Shown piece by piece: positions 46,314-56,956 of a stretch of DNA of 64,000 nucleotides. This DNA comes from Ligustrum vulgare. Lineage: Eukaryota > Streptophyta > Magnoliopsida > Lamiales > Oleaceae. A program made the translations under genes and the position numbers. The stretch is from the NCBI GenBank assembly GCA_963555705.1, contig OY743169.1:50644124-50708123 (forward strand), given 5' to 3'. Position 1 is the stretch's first letter. Each line of letters opens with the position of its first letter. A model generated the notes under the pieces. The model made no database searches and had not been told where the DNA came from. It worked only from the letters and a program-made list of their open reading frames with translations.

Positions 46314-47506
46314 CAAATTATTTTGGTGAGAAGTAATTATTTACCAAAGTTTTAGGGCTTGGATGATAGAAAAGAAAGCGTTGAGGACTTATATATATAT
46401 ATATATATATCAAATTATTTTGGTGAGAAGTAATTATTTACCAAAGTTTTAGGGCTTGGATGATAGAAAAGAAAGCGTTGAGGACTTAAATATATATATA
46501 GATGAACTTTAGACACATTTCTTCTTCTTTTCTCGGTGGAGACAAGAGAGAACCAGAGAGAGAAGCTACTGGACGAAAAATGGAGAAGGAGATGGAAGAA
46601 GGGAAAATTTTCTGCTCAACGAGGACATCAGAAGCCTAGACAGAGGCATAACGAGAGGCTTCTGGTAGCCTTTCCCAGTTCTGGGTAGATTGTTCTAAAC
46701 TGCGAAATCCTCATTTTTTGATGGATTCTCTAGGTAAAACTTGGACTAAGAAGTAAGATTTTAGTTTATTGAAGTTACTCTAACACTTGGTTAAATGATT
46801 GTAGGTGTATTGACTCAAAATCATCTTATCTAAGTTAGAGGTGAGTGAAACTTGATTTGTATAATATTGTGTTAATTTTTTCATATAGTGTTGAAGTATT
46901 ACTCTTAAATTACAGAATTTAATATGTTCTTTATTGATTATGTTGATTTGCTAAACTATGTTTCAAGATTTAATGTTAAGAACATAAATGTTTTTGATGA
47001 AATGTGTAAGTAAAGCATTTATATGTTTTTCTTGCAATTTTTATTATGTACAGTTTAATTTCTGCTGTAAAGTAACATCCTTGACTTATTAGAGTTATAT
47101 ATTTGTGATTATTTAATACTTAATGTTGATTTTCATGCTTTTCCTTAACTTTTTCACTTAATCCTAATATAAAGTTAATTTTTGTTCAATAGCTTATATT
47201 TCTTTTGGGATCTAAAGAGCTACTGCAATAATTTTTGTATTTTATTTAACTGTATGTTGGATCCTTGATTTCTACGAGGGTTATCATCACAAAGACAATA
47301 TTGCATGTATATAAAATGAAGTAAAACAAGCTCTCAACTTCAAAAGTGACTTAATTAGTTAATTTATCTTAATCTAGCATTTTCAGATTCTTAAATAATA
47401 TTAGTGGTATAGTTTAAAGTAATTTTTAGATTCTTAAATTCTTGAATGATGTTACTTGCATATTTTAAAGTTATTTTCAAATTCTTGAAACAGTTTATTT
47501 AGAGCA

Positions 47507-47662
47507 GTATTATAAAAAGCTCGCTTAAACTTACACTTAGGCGCGCTTAGACTTGAAACTTGACCTCACCGATTTGTCATGCTTTGCTCAGGCATTGCTG
47601 CGCTTAAGCTTGATGCTCGCCACTTCGTCACGTTTTACGCTTTTTAGAACACTGATTTAGAG
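47507..47662. mobile_element. Small hAT MITE 47515-47654 with perfect 8-bp TSD
   Basis: The ends cagtattataaaaagc (47515-47530) and gctttttagaacactg (47639-47654) are inverted repeats with two mismatches. atttagag is duplicated exactly at 47507-47514 and 47655-47662. The 140-bp body contains cttaggcgcgcttag, a compact palindromic core seen in this kind of MITE. Confidence 0.9.
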
Positions 47663-48045
47663 TACTTTAAAGTAATTTTTCAAATTCTTAAATAATGTTG
47701 ATTTGGCACTTTAAAGGAAAATTTCAGATTTTTGAATGATGATATTTGAGTAATTTAAATTTAAATTAAGATTCTAAAAAGAAAATAATTTAGTATTTTA
47801 AAATTGTTTTCAGACTTTGGATGAATTTATAAGAATTTTGTTACAATTACATCTTTAAGTAGATGTGTCAAAGTTTAATTTCAGATTCTTTAAATTAATT
47901 CCAGAAACTTGAAAGTTCATTTATTTTGGTGAGAAGTAATTATTTACCAAAGTTTTAGGGCTTGGATGATAGAAAAGAAAGCTTTGAGGACTTAGTTTCA
48001 ATTTATAAGGTCCAAATTATATATGATAAGAAGTATGGGTTTATT

Positions 48046-48048
<3 letters not shown>

Positions 48049-48102
<54 letters not shown>
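48049..48102. repeat. (TA)n microsatellite
   Basis: About 27 uninterrupted TA units, inside copy B of the large direct repeat; copy A has a shorter TA run at the same place (46390-46410). A similar run lies at 56899-56953. Confidence 0.95.
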
Positions 48103-48103
<1 letters not shown>

Positions 48104-48929
48104 AATTAGATGAACTTTAGTTCCATTTCTTCTTCTTTTCTCGGTGGAGACAAGAGAGAACCAGAGAGAGAAGCTACTCGAAGAAAAATGGGGAAGAAGA
48201 TGGAAGAAGGGAAAATTTTCTGGTGGACGAGGCTATCAGAAGCCTGGACAAAGGCATAACGAGAGGCTTCTAGTAGCCTTTTGCAGTTCTGTGTAGATTG
48301 TTCTAAACTGCGAAATTCTCATTTTTGGATGGATTCTCTAGGTAAAACTTGGACTAAGAAGTAAGATTTTAGTTTATTGAAGTCACTCTAACACTTGGTT
48401 AAATGATTGTAGGTGTATTGATTCAAAATCATCTTATCTAAGTTAGAGGTGAGTGAAACTTAATTTGTGTAATATTGTGTTAAATTTTTCATATAGTATT
48501 GAAGTATTACTCTTAAATTACATAATTTAATATATTCTTTATTTATTATGTTGATTTGCTAAACTATATTTCAAGATTTAATGTTAAGAACATAAATGCC
48601 TTCTAAATGTTTGATGAAATGTGTGAGTAAAGCAACTATGTGTTTTTCTTGCAATTTTTATTATGTACAGTTTGATTTCTACAATAAAGTAACATCCTTG
48701 AATCATTAGAGTTATATATTTGTAGATATTAGCTTATTTCTAATTTATAATACTATCTATAAACCACTTTTTGTATTAATTAGTATTAGTAAATCACCCG
48801 TGTGATGCACAGGAAGAAACGTCTGGATAAATAAACAAACTCTATATAATAGATGAATCACTAATTGCGATCAATTACAAATAAATTAGAAAATAAAATT
48901 TTACATCATTAAATGTTGAGTAGACATTA

Positions 48930-49712
48930 CTACAAATTTTGGAAAACTTCATTGTAAACTGCATTTGTTGTTGAATTAGTAGATTTTCCATCTTTATCAT
49001 AAATCAACATCTTCAACCCCGAACTACTGGTAACCATAGAAATCGCAAGTTGTCCATGAGTGAATACCAGTCTCTTAAGAAGAAGTCTAACATTCGAAAG
49101 TGATTGTATATGCATCAACAGAAAAACTGCTGTAATAATCGCCTGGAAAATAAAATATGCGGAGATTCATCGTCTCTCTCTTGTAATTGGAAAGTAAAAA
49201 ATTCTCAGATACTCAGCTTATTTCGACAACCAGTTGAGCTTGAACCCGACCCAACCAGGGAAATGTTGTCCCTATAGCCGTCTTGTAACCATATATAAAA
49301 AGCAATGGGTACTGCAAAGGTAAGTAAAGAGGATGCACCTCACCTATCCGCTGCAACGATCCATCACGTGGCTCAATTATAATATCTCTGTATTCGGGTT
49401 GTGTATCAAAATCACCAACAATCAAACCGACAATTTCATCAACGATAGACATGTCATATCGCCTATCGTCGGTACCTCGTCGACCAATAAGCTTCAACCT
49501 TAATTAACAGTGTTTTCCTCAAGCATTTTTGCTATAACCGATCTAAAGTGCTTCATCAAATTGTTGTGCATGTCGAGCATATCCTTTAGATCAGAAACAT
49601 TATTATCATCCAATCCTGAATTACTTGTATCATCCCTAATTAGGGGATAAAAAATAGCGGTTAGATCAAAAAACATAAGTAAACGTTTAAAAAAAAATGG
49701 GGTAAATAACAC
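48930..49712 (-). pseudogene. Helitron replicase/helicase relic, middle and C-terminal parts
   Basis: 49712-49500 reads VSDLKDMLDMHNNLMKHFR. 49497-49290 reads GRRGTDDRRYDMSIVDEIVG, PEYRDIIIEPRDGSLQRIG and HPLYLPLQYPLLFIYG, a highly conserved Helitron stretch before the Rep domain. 49118-48940 reads LKRLVFTHGQLAISMV and NAVYNEVFQNL, the protein's C-terminus. Rep and the helicase core between them are gone. Minor frame breaks occur at about 49498 and 49130. Confidence 0.88.
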
Positions 49713-50123
49713 AAAACATCTCTATCTTTGACATTCATCGTGTAAAACATCCTAACGTTTTGATTTTTTGCACAAAACATCCCAACATTCTCATTTTTTT
49801 GCACAAAACACCCTTTCTGTTAAATCAGACGGTAATCAACCATTTTCTTCAATCTAAATAGTTAACTATTAAAATTATAAGGGGTATTATCGTCCAATCA
49901 AACTATAAACCATTTCCTTTTCTTTTTATCTTCCCCTATTGGGAGCAACAGAGTCATCTCCTTCTCCATAACTCAATTGATCAGTTGGGATTGCTCTGTT
50001 TCTCCATTTCAGAAGTGCATCTGAAATTTTTGGTCCACAAAATATGCTAGCAGGTAACTGTCTCTCTTAAAATATTTAATCGCGTTTCTCTAATGCAGCC
50101 GAAAGTTCAGATACATGCCCAGG

Positions 50124-50360
50124 TGTCACGCAGTGAAAATGCTTATCTCCCCATTCGGTTCAGCAAGTCGGCAACAGCTAAGCGGTTGGCCTATTTTACC
50201 ACGAAGTGCTCTAATGATATGATCATATTGCAGGTATTTCCCTTACATCCTACTCATCAGCATGCGTGTGTGCCAGTTGTTCTGCCTTGCCGGCCAATGA
50301 ATGAGAGGTAAGCTACCTAGAGGCGAGAAACCTCGGGAGCTAAACCTGCGATCCGTGAAA
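50124..50360 (+). repeat. TRIM LTR 1
   Basis: 237 bp. It differs from LTR 3 at about six positions by my count and is followed directly by PBS 1 (50363-50374). Confidence 0.95.
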
Positions 50361-50362
50361 GT

Positions 50363-50374
50363 TGGTATCAGAGC
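50363..50374 (+). other. TRIM primer-binding site 1, initiator tRNA-Met type
   Basis: tggtatcagagc lies 2 nt after LTR 1. The same 12 bases recur at 51082-51093 after LTR 2 but not after LTR 3, as expected if LTR 3 is the outer 3' end. Confidence 0.93.
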
Positions 50375-50842
50375 GGTCCCGCTTGAATGCGTTGTTGGTC
50401 TTGTGGAGATCAATGACATGAATTCTCGCGGAGAAAAGATTTTGGGCCACGGATCGTGTCAGCAAGCTTGCGGAACACGAAGAAGGAAGCTGTTGGGGAA
50501 GATGGGTATGCTGGGCAGCGTTGGGCGATTGCTTTTGAAGGAGTTTTGAGGAGCGCATTTTGCAGGGCCTACGAGAATGTAGTGGGTATGTGCTTCGACA
50601 TGTGCTGGAGGCGCTGCGGCTGGAGGCCGTCCACCGAAGAACTACTGCTTATGGGGGCAGATGGTGAAGGTTGGTGTCGGAGGCGGTATGTACAAAGTAC
50701 AACGGGCAAGTGTGAGAGTACCACCGTGTGAATGCTCGTCCATGAGGAGATGGTGCTGTTTAATTCTGCAATTAAGGAGTGCGTGTTGATGCGAAGCTCG
50801 CTTCCCGCTACGAGGACGTAAGCGGATTCGAATGGGGGAGAA

Positions 50843-51079
50843 TGTCACGCAGTGAAAATTCTTATCTCCCCATTCAGTTCGGCAAGTCGGCAACAGCTAG
50901 GCGGTTGGCCTATTTTACCACGAAGTGCTCTAATTATATGATTATATTGCAGGTATTTCCCTTACATCCTACTCATCAGCGTGCGTGTGTGCCAGTTGTT
51001 CTGTCTTGCCGGCCAATGAATGAGAGGTAAGCAACCTAGAGGCGAGAAACCTCGGGAGCTAAACCTGCGATCCGTGAAA
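50843..51079 (+). repeat. TRIM LTR 2 (shared, central)
   Basis: 237 bp. It is preceded by polypurine tract 1 (gaatgggggagaa, 50830-50842) and followed by the second PBS, so it serves as 3' LTR of the first unit and 5' LTR of the second. Confidence 0.95.
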
Positions 51080-51561
51080 GTTGGTATCAGAGCGGTCCCG
51101 CTTGAATGCGTTGTTGGTCTTGTGGAGATCAATGACATGAATTCTCATGGAGAAAAGATTTTGGGCCACGGATCGTGTCGGCAAGCTTGCGGAACACGAA
51201 GAAGGAAGCTGTTGGGGAAGATGGGCGTGCTGGACAGCGTTGCGCGATTGCTTTTGAAGGAGTTTTGAGGAGCGCATTTTGCAGGGCCTACGAGAATGTA
51301 GTGGGTATGTGCTTCGACATGTGCTGGAGGCGCTGCGGCTGGAGGCCGTCCACCGAAGAACTACTGCTTATGGGGGCAGATGGTGAAGGTTGGTGTCGGA
51401 GGCGGTATGTACAAAGTACAACGGGCAAGTGTGGGAGTACCACCGTGTGAATGCTCGTCCATGAGGAGATGGTGCTGTTTAATTCTGCAATTGAGGAGTG
51501 CGTGTTGATGCGAAGCTCGCTTCCCGCTACGAGGACGTAAGCGGATTCGAATGGGGGAGAA

Positions 51562-51798
51562 TGTCACGCAGTGAAAATTCTTATCTCCCCATTCGGTTCG
51601 GCAAGTCGGCAACAGCTAGGCGGTTGGCCTATTTTACCACGAAGTGCTCTAATGATATGATCATATTGCAGGTATTTCCCTTACATCCTACTCATCAGCG
51701 TGCGTGTGTGCCAGTTGTTCTGCCTTGCCGCCCAATGAATGAGAGGTAAGCTACCTAGAGGCGAGAAATCTCGGGAGCTAAACCTGCGATCCGTGAAA
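51562..51798 (+). repeat. TRIM LTR 3
   Basis: 237 bp, preceded by polypurine tract 2 (51549-51561) and followed by the target duplicate ccagg and MULE sequence. Confidence 0.95.
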
Positions 51799-51803
51799 CC
51801 AGG

Positions 51804-52529
51804 CCACCAAGGGTGACTCATTACTTTGCCCCACACAAGATCCGACACACAATATTCTCCTTCCTTTTGTGTTATACACTCTTCTCCACGTGTTTAGCAT
51901 TAGCAAACCTTGATTACCATTATTCCCTCAGCATTATAATTTACACCTGACATATGTTCGTTAGCAACCAAGTTTTTCCATTTTAGATCGGAGCCTTCTC
52001 CATGTGTTTTTGGCATTAGAAAACAAGGCTTCTCTTCCTCCCAGACACTTTTAGAAATTAAATATATCACTTGTTTGTTAAGGATCACGAGCATCTTGAG
52101 TGCTACGATTTTCTTAAGGGTCAAAAGCTCAATACCCGTAAACTTGGGTGACTCTTTCTCTCCATACACTGGTTACCCATCAGCTAATGTTGCAGCTGCA
52201 TCAGCTCTGCCCCTGAATATAGGGAAAGTTTGGTTCTTTTGGCCAACCAATTGGGGTTTTGTCACAAGCCCTTGATATTTTGAAACCCCATAAAGAGATA
52301 ATGAGTACTCGTTATATGATTTTGGTTTTAATAACAAGGGATTCAAAGGGCTGAATCTATACCTAAACCCCTGTGATGGTCGTGGATGAAAAGCTCTGGT
52401 TTTGGGGTTTAATGGTAAAAAAAGATGCCCTTTTGTCAGTAAAATTGCTTGCATTTTCCTTATGTACAAAAGTCCCTCAAGAAACTCAAAGAAACAATTT
52501 TTATGAACTGAAAATAAGAGGAGATAAGG
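51804..52529. other. MULE interior, possible captured gene piece
   Basis: Rejoined across the TRIM, a plus-strand frame continues from QPKVQIHAQ into ATKGDSLLCP, which looks coding-like but matches no family I know. On the minus strand an 89-residue frame (52169-51900) and a 130-residue frame (52565-52173) are open. None can be named. I treat the region as non-coding or captured sequence. Confidence 0.3.
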
Positions 52530-52838
52530 TTGAGTGATGGAGAAGGAGATGGCTCTGTTGCTCATAATAGGGGAAGATAAAAGAAGGGAAATGGTTTATA
52601 GTTTGATTGGACGATAATACCCTTCATAATTTTAACAGTTGACTGTTTAGACTGAAAAAGGTGGATTCTCGTTTGATTTAACAGAAATGGTGTTTTTCGC
52701 AAAAAAAAAGAACATCGGGATATTTTGTGCAAAAAATCAGAACGTTAGGACGTTTTGCACAATGAATGTCAAAGTCAGGGACGTTTTGTGCTATTTACCC
52801 AAAAAAAATATATAGCAATAAAACATGGTATTCATACC

Positions 52839-53295
52839 CTACAGGCTTTTTCCTGTTTTCAACTTCCTTCGTAGTATCAACAATGTAAAGTTGAGCAAAT
52901 TGTGGCGCAGATCCCTCAACAGGCAATAAAGTCCCAATTTTATGGCAATTTTGACCGTGTAATCTGAAGACAAGAGGCGCCCTCGACCATCATTTATACC
53001 ATGATCTATTTTACCCCCCGTCGAATTGAAAGAAAACATCATATTGTATGTCCGAATATTATCAACAAAATTCTTGCTCCTTTCATTGTGGCCATATAAT
53101 AGTTCTTTCATAATGACGGGAGGATCTTTCATCGGAGGAATATTTACTTTTCCTTGCATACAACACAACGAAAACCTGAGATTACGACATGTTTTATAAA
53201 GCTTATCCACCCTTTTATCAAATCAAAAATTAGCCTTGTAGAAAGCACACTTAAATGAAGGATCACCTAGATCTATGTAGTCTAGACATTAGAAA
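52839..53295 (-). pseudogene. Helitron replicase/helicase relic, N-terminal part
   Basis: The minus strand reads YIDLGDPSFKCAFYKANF (then a stop), DKLYKTCRNLRFSLCCMQGK, PPVIMKELLYGHNERSKNF, NIRTYNMMFSFNSTGGKIDH and NDGRGR, the conserved N-terminal region of plant Helitron proteins. Frame shifts follow and the sequence is broken at 52800 by the MULE; the protein resumes at 49712. Confidence 0.88.
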
Positions 53296-53699
53296 AATAG
53301 ACATTAAAAAATAAGAGTTAGCATTAGAGAACATATTAAGGAATATAAATCAATGAATTAATAATTTGCTAATAGTAAAAAAGAACACTAAAAAAAAGCT
53401 GGAAAATCATAAAAATATTCAGGATTTTAACAAATTTACAATACACAACATTGAAAGGTGTTATACATATGGACTGTTAAAAACACGATAATTTAATTTA
53501 GAGAACATCATAATTTTTTAATAAGTTTATTTTATAACCTTAAAACAACTTTAAAAAAATTATTTGTTCTTGCGAATCACTTAAATTAGAAATGGATATG
53601 GAAAAATATGATTAATAGTAAAATGAATTATCAAAGACATATTTAATAAAATTCAAATTTTGTATTGAACTTTTATCAAAAACCACAAAAGATACATTA

Positions 53700-53954
53700 T
53701 AAAATACACATAAGAGTCTGATCCATATACTCTAAATATCAGGATTTCCTAATTTTGATTAGTTTGTACATGTTGCATTTCCTATTTTAGTTTTCTCTTT
53801 TTTCAAAATTTTGAATTTGATAATATTTTGTATTAAAAGGTTATTGTACTATGTTTTTTTTTGATATGATTGTATAATTAACATATTTTCATAAATTTTG
53901 ATTGAAATCAGTATTACAAACATATTCCGTGCATCGCACGAGTAAAAATATTAG
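53700..53954 (+). mobile_element. Helitron 3' end at 53954
   Basis: The hairpin cgtgc-atc-gcacg (53928-53940) is followed by agtaaaaata and TTAG (53951-53954), a C-to-T variant of CTAG, then T. The preceding 230 bp match the ends at 26040-26267 and 55080-55324. The 5' extent is unknown. Confidence 0.7.
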
Positions 53955-55324
53955 TTATTGTAGTATATTGTAGTCGAAAAATATGTACTACTGGTATCAA
54001 ATCAAAGATCTCAATGAAAAGTTTAATATAAACTAACAAGTGAGAGCAAACTGTAAATATATTATCCGTAAAATCGTCTCAAAGATCAAATGTAAAAGTT
54101 TTTTATATTTTTTACTTTTCCTCGATATTTCATTCATTTAAAATTATATCATTTATGTTTTATAATACAATCTAAAAAACTCTTTTTGTATTAATTATTA
54201 TTCTTTTGATAATTATTGCATTATTTTGAAGTCAAAAAAATATGTAATATGGGTGTTAAATGGAAGATCTCAACGAAAAGTTTAATACAAGATAACAAGT
54301 AAGAGCAAAGTGAAAATATGTCTTAAAATCATCTCAATGCTCAAATGTAAAAAGTTTTAACTTTATATTTTTTACTTTTCTTCAATATCACATTCATTTT
54401 ATATTATATCATTTAAGTTCTTTATTAATGTATATAAACTACTTTTTGTAATAGTTATTATTCTTTTGATAATTATTGCATGATTTTGAAGTCGAAAAAT
54501 ATGTAATATATGTGTCAAATTAAAATCTCAATGAGAAGTTTAACACAAGATAATAAGTGACAGCAAACTATAAACACTTTTTCCGTAAAAACATCCCGAA
54601 GATCAAGTGTAAAAGTTTATTTTTATATTTTTTACTTTTCTCCAATATCTCATTCATTTTAAATTATATCATTTAAGTTATATAATACTTAGTATTCAAA
54701 AAATCTGAAATCGGTTCGACCCAAACGAATGCAACAGGTCAAGGGTCAGAAGATCGGACCGGGTTAAACCGAGTTCAAACCGATGTCAATTAAAAAATTA
54801 ATAATTATTTCAAAAATCACAAAATTTTCTAAAAAAAAATATTATTTTACAAATAAAGTAATATACTCATTTGGATATAAAATTAAATACCCAAAAATAT
54901 AACAACAATATTATTTAATTTCAAAATAATGCTTGTTAATTTTATTTATTATATTATATAATATTTATTTCAAAATATTTTAACATATTAAAAAAAAGAT
55001 AAAAATAACTTTTTAGAAGAAAAAAGTTCAAAAAAACAAATACATAATAAATAAGAATATTTTTTTTTAAAAGAGAAAATAAAGAAAAATCATATAAAGA
55101 TTAAGATTTCCTAATTTTGATTAGTTTTGTACATGTTGCATTTCCTATTTTGATTAATTTTGCTTTTTTTTATTAAGTTTTGAATTAGATAATATTTTGT
55201 ATTAAAATGTTATTGTACAATATTTTTATTTAATATGATTGTATAATTAACATATTTTCATAAATTTTGATATAAATCACTATTTCAATCGTATCTCTGT
55301 GCATCGCATGAGTAAAAATACTAG
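53955..55324 (+). mobile_element. Non-autonomous Helitron with internal tandem repeats, 3' end at 55324
   Basis: The 3' end reads tgtgcatcgcatgagtaaaaatactag with CTAG at 55321-55324 followed by T. The body shares its 3' part with the copy ending at 26267. It begins directly after another Helitron end (53954), so the two stand head to tail. No coding sequence is present. Confidence 0.68.
53977..54705. repeat. Three degenerate tandem units of about 255 bp
   Basis: Units start at about 53977, 54227 and 54487. Each reads gaagtcgaaaaatatgtaat, agatctcaatga-aagttta, acaagtgagagcaaactgtaaa, cgtaaaatcgtctcaaagatcaaatgtaaaag, tttatattttttacttttct-caatat, cattttaaattatatcattta, and a ttttgataattattgca joint. 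A single unit of the same family lies at 25447-25650. Confidence 0.85.
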
Positions 55325-56894
55325 TTTACCTCAAAAATTTAAATTCCTTGCTTCTAACAAAAATCAGTTGCGAGGTCAACCCTGAACACAGGAAAGTTAG
55401 ACCATTGCTTAGGGTTTCCCGACTCAAAAGGGCCCTAAATCGAAAAATCAAGCCCTGTGTGTGTATTCCATATCCGCAAGTGTATGGGTTGCGCAAGTAA
55501 TAAAGTGAACGTGAGTTCAAGTATCGATCCTACGAGAATTATTATAAATTGTATTTTAGATTATTAACCTTAACTGAAACGAGAAACTTTTGAATTTGAG
55601 AATTTTGTTGAAAACTAAATTAACAAGTAAACTAAAAAGAATGAGAAAAGTTGATTTGTGAAAAACGATGAATTAAATATGTTAGAATCATAACTCCACG
55701 TTGACCCCATCATCCATATGTTTGACTTAAACAATTAACAATAAGGGAAGCTACCTTCACAGGAGATCTTTTTGTCACTGGAGCTACGCGAGCATGGTCG
55801 GACCTGTTTAGAGGCCAGTGAGGCCTCTGTTTCAGGGCCCATAGGCTTAATATTTTTAGAGGTCCATATATACATATATATATATATATATTTTTAAAAA
55901 AATCAGCCCAGACCCAAGATTAATGCCTAATAGCTAAGTAACTCGATAAGGTAATACCAAATCCAAAAAAAAAAAAAAAATGAATTTCTATTGTTATTTT
56001 CAGTATTTTTCCAAAAAAAAATTATTTTTCCATGGCGAAATCTACGAAGACTGCCCTCCACCACAACGCCGGCTTGTCGATCGTCTGGTCCTTAAAAAAC
56101 AGTCTACCGCCTGTAACTACATTTTTTCCCATCTTAAAAACTAATATACAAGCCAAGTGTATTTGTACGCCATTCTTAATCATTTTATAAACCCATTAAG
56201 GTAAATAGATAATCAGATTGTCAAGTGATTTTGAAACAGGATTCCTTTAAAATTAAATCACTTATCAATGACAATCACTTTTGCTCTATTTTGTTTTTGT
56301 AATATTTTTGTTTGAGTAATCAGAATCCATTAGTCGGGTTGATTTTCCAAATGGGTTCATATTTTGGAACTGCTTCTTCGACTTACAATGTAATCTTGTG
56401 TTGAATTTATTTGATTTTGCTTTATGTTTTTTTATGTGTGCATTTTCTAGGCAACAGTTTTAGAGTTTTGTAAATGAATGAAATAAAGGAGACATCATAT
56501 GAGATAAACTCACATGGCAACCAAGTTTGTTCTCGATATAGCATATCTGGCATACCATTCTAGATTTTTTTTTAATTATTTTTTATAATGTCGAATTCAT
56601 TTTATCAAATAATTCTTGAAGAACTATTAAATTATACTGAGATTATATTGCTATATCTATTTAAGGATTTACTTAATATTTCTTGTTTGTGTTGAATTAG
56701 GAAAAATATTTGATTTAGCAATACGAGTACAGTTGTTGATCAATATCATCGATTTAAGGTGAACAGATCTTGAAAATTTCCATCATATGTATTCTTGGTA
56801 CTTTATGTCTTATATTTTTGTAGTACAGTTAAATTTTGAATGTGTGTGTGTGTGTGTTTTTTTTCCTTTTATTTGTATTGATCATTTAGTATAC

Positions 56895-56956
<62 letters not shown>

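Larger units (their letters stand above)
46314..48740. repeat. Large direct repeat, period about 1.6 kb (46314-47100 and 47930-48740)
   Basis: Both copies contain, in order, attttggtgagaagtaatta, ggcttggatgatagaaaaga, an AT microsatellite, cttcttcttttctcggtgga, gagaaccagagagagaagct, gggaaaattttctg, catcttatctaagttagagg. Offset for cttcttctttt is 1,608 bp. In copy A the first 80 bp are themselves doubled (46314 and 46411, 97-bp period) around a TA run. The tone of the sequence (ggtgagtgaaact near the end) suggests LTR material duplicated together with flanking DNA. The intervening 47100-47930 is AT-rich with recurrent ttaaagtaattttcagattctt words. Confidence 0.75.
50119..51803 (+). mobile_element. 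Tandem TRIM retrotransposon 50124-51798: LTR-internal-LTR-internal-LTR
   Basis: Three 237-bp LTRs alternate with two 482-bp internal domains at an exact 719-bp period. The whole is flanked by the 5-bp duplication ccagg (50119-50123 and 51799-51803), so it is one insertion. LTRs begin TGTCACGCAG and end GATCCGTGAAA; the CA expected at the 3' end reads AA in all three copies. Each internal domain starts gttggtatcagagc, an initiator tRNA-Met PBS, and ends gaatgggggagaa, a polypurine tract. There is no gag or pol. Total unit size (956 bp for one LTR-internal-LTR) fits TRIM. ORFs of 72-91 residues across the internal domain are not like any known protein. It lies inside the MULE. Confidence 0.95.
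49690..52809. mobile_element. Mutator-like element 49699-52800 with long TIRs and 9-bp TSD
   Basis: Terminal inverted repeats of about 275 bp (49699-49976 and 52530-52800) begin gggtaaata-cacaaaac and share ttttttgcacaaaacatccc-like words and gattggacgataataccc. The 9-bp duplication aaaaaaaat is at 49690-49698 and 52801-52809. Long TIRs and a 9-bp TSD define a MULE. No MURA transposase is visible in the 1.4 kb that remain once the nested TRIM is removed, so it is non-autonomous, possibly a Pack-MULE: an intron-like gap with GT-AG ends lies at about 50055-50099, and open frames flank the TRIM. It is inserted in a minus-strand Helitron. Confidence 0.9.
48786..53300 (-). mobile_element. Minus-strand Helitron relic interrupted by a MULE
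   Basis: On the minus strand the 3' end reads CCTGTGCATCACACGGG, then 7 nt and CTAA at 48789-48786, followed by T: a Helitron hairpin and CTRR end. Coding relics follow the Helitron order from 53290 down to 48950. The 3.1-kb Mutator-like element 49699-52800 splits the protein between its N-terminal and middle parts. The 5' TC end is not identified; coding similarity stops near 53300. It is related to the Helitron at 40555-42630. Confidence 0.85.

Noticed and set aside
50301..51450. Repeated frames of 72-91 codons in the TRIM unit
   Set aside because: They occur on both strands of the same non-coding internal domain, and no retroelement protein motif is present.
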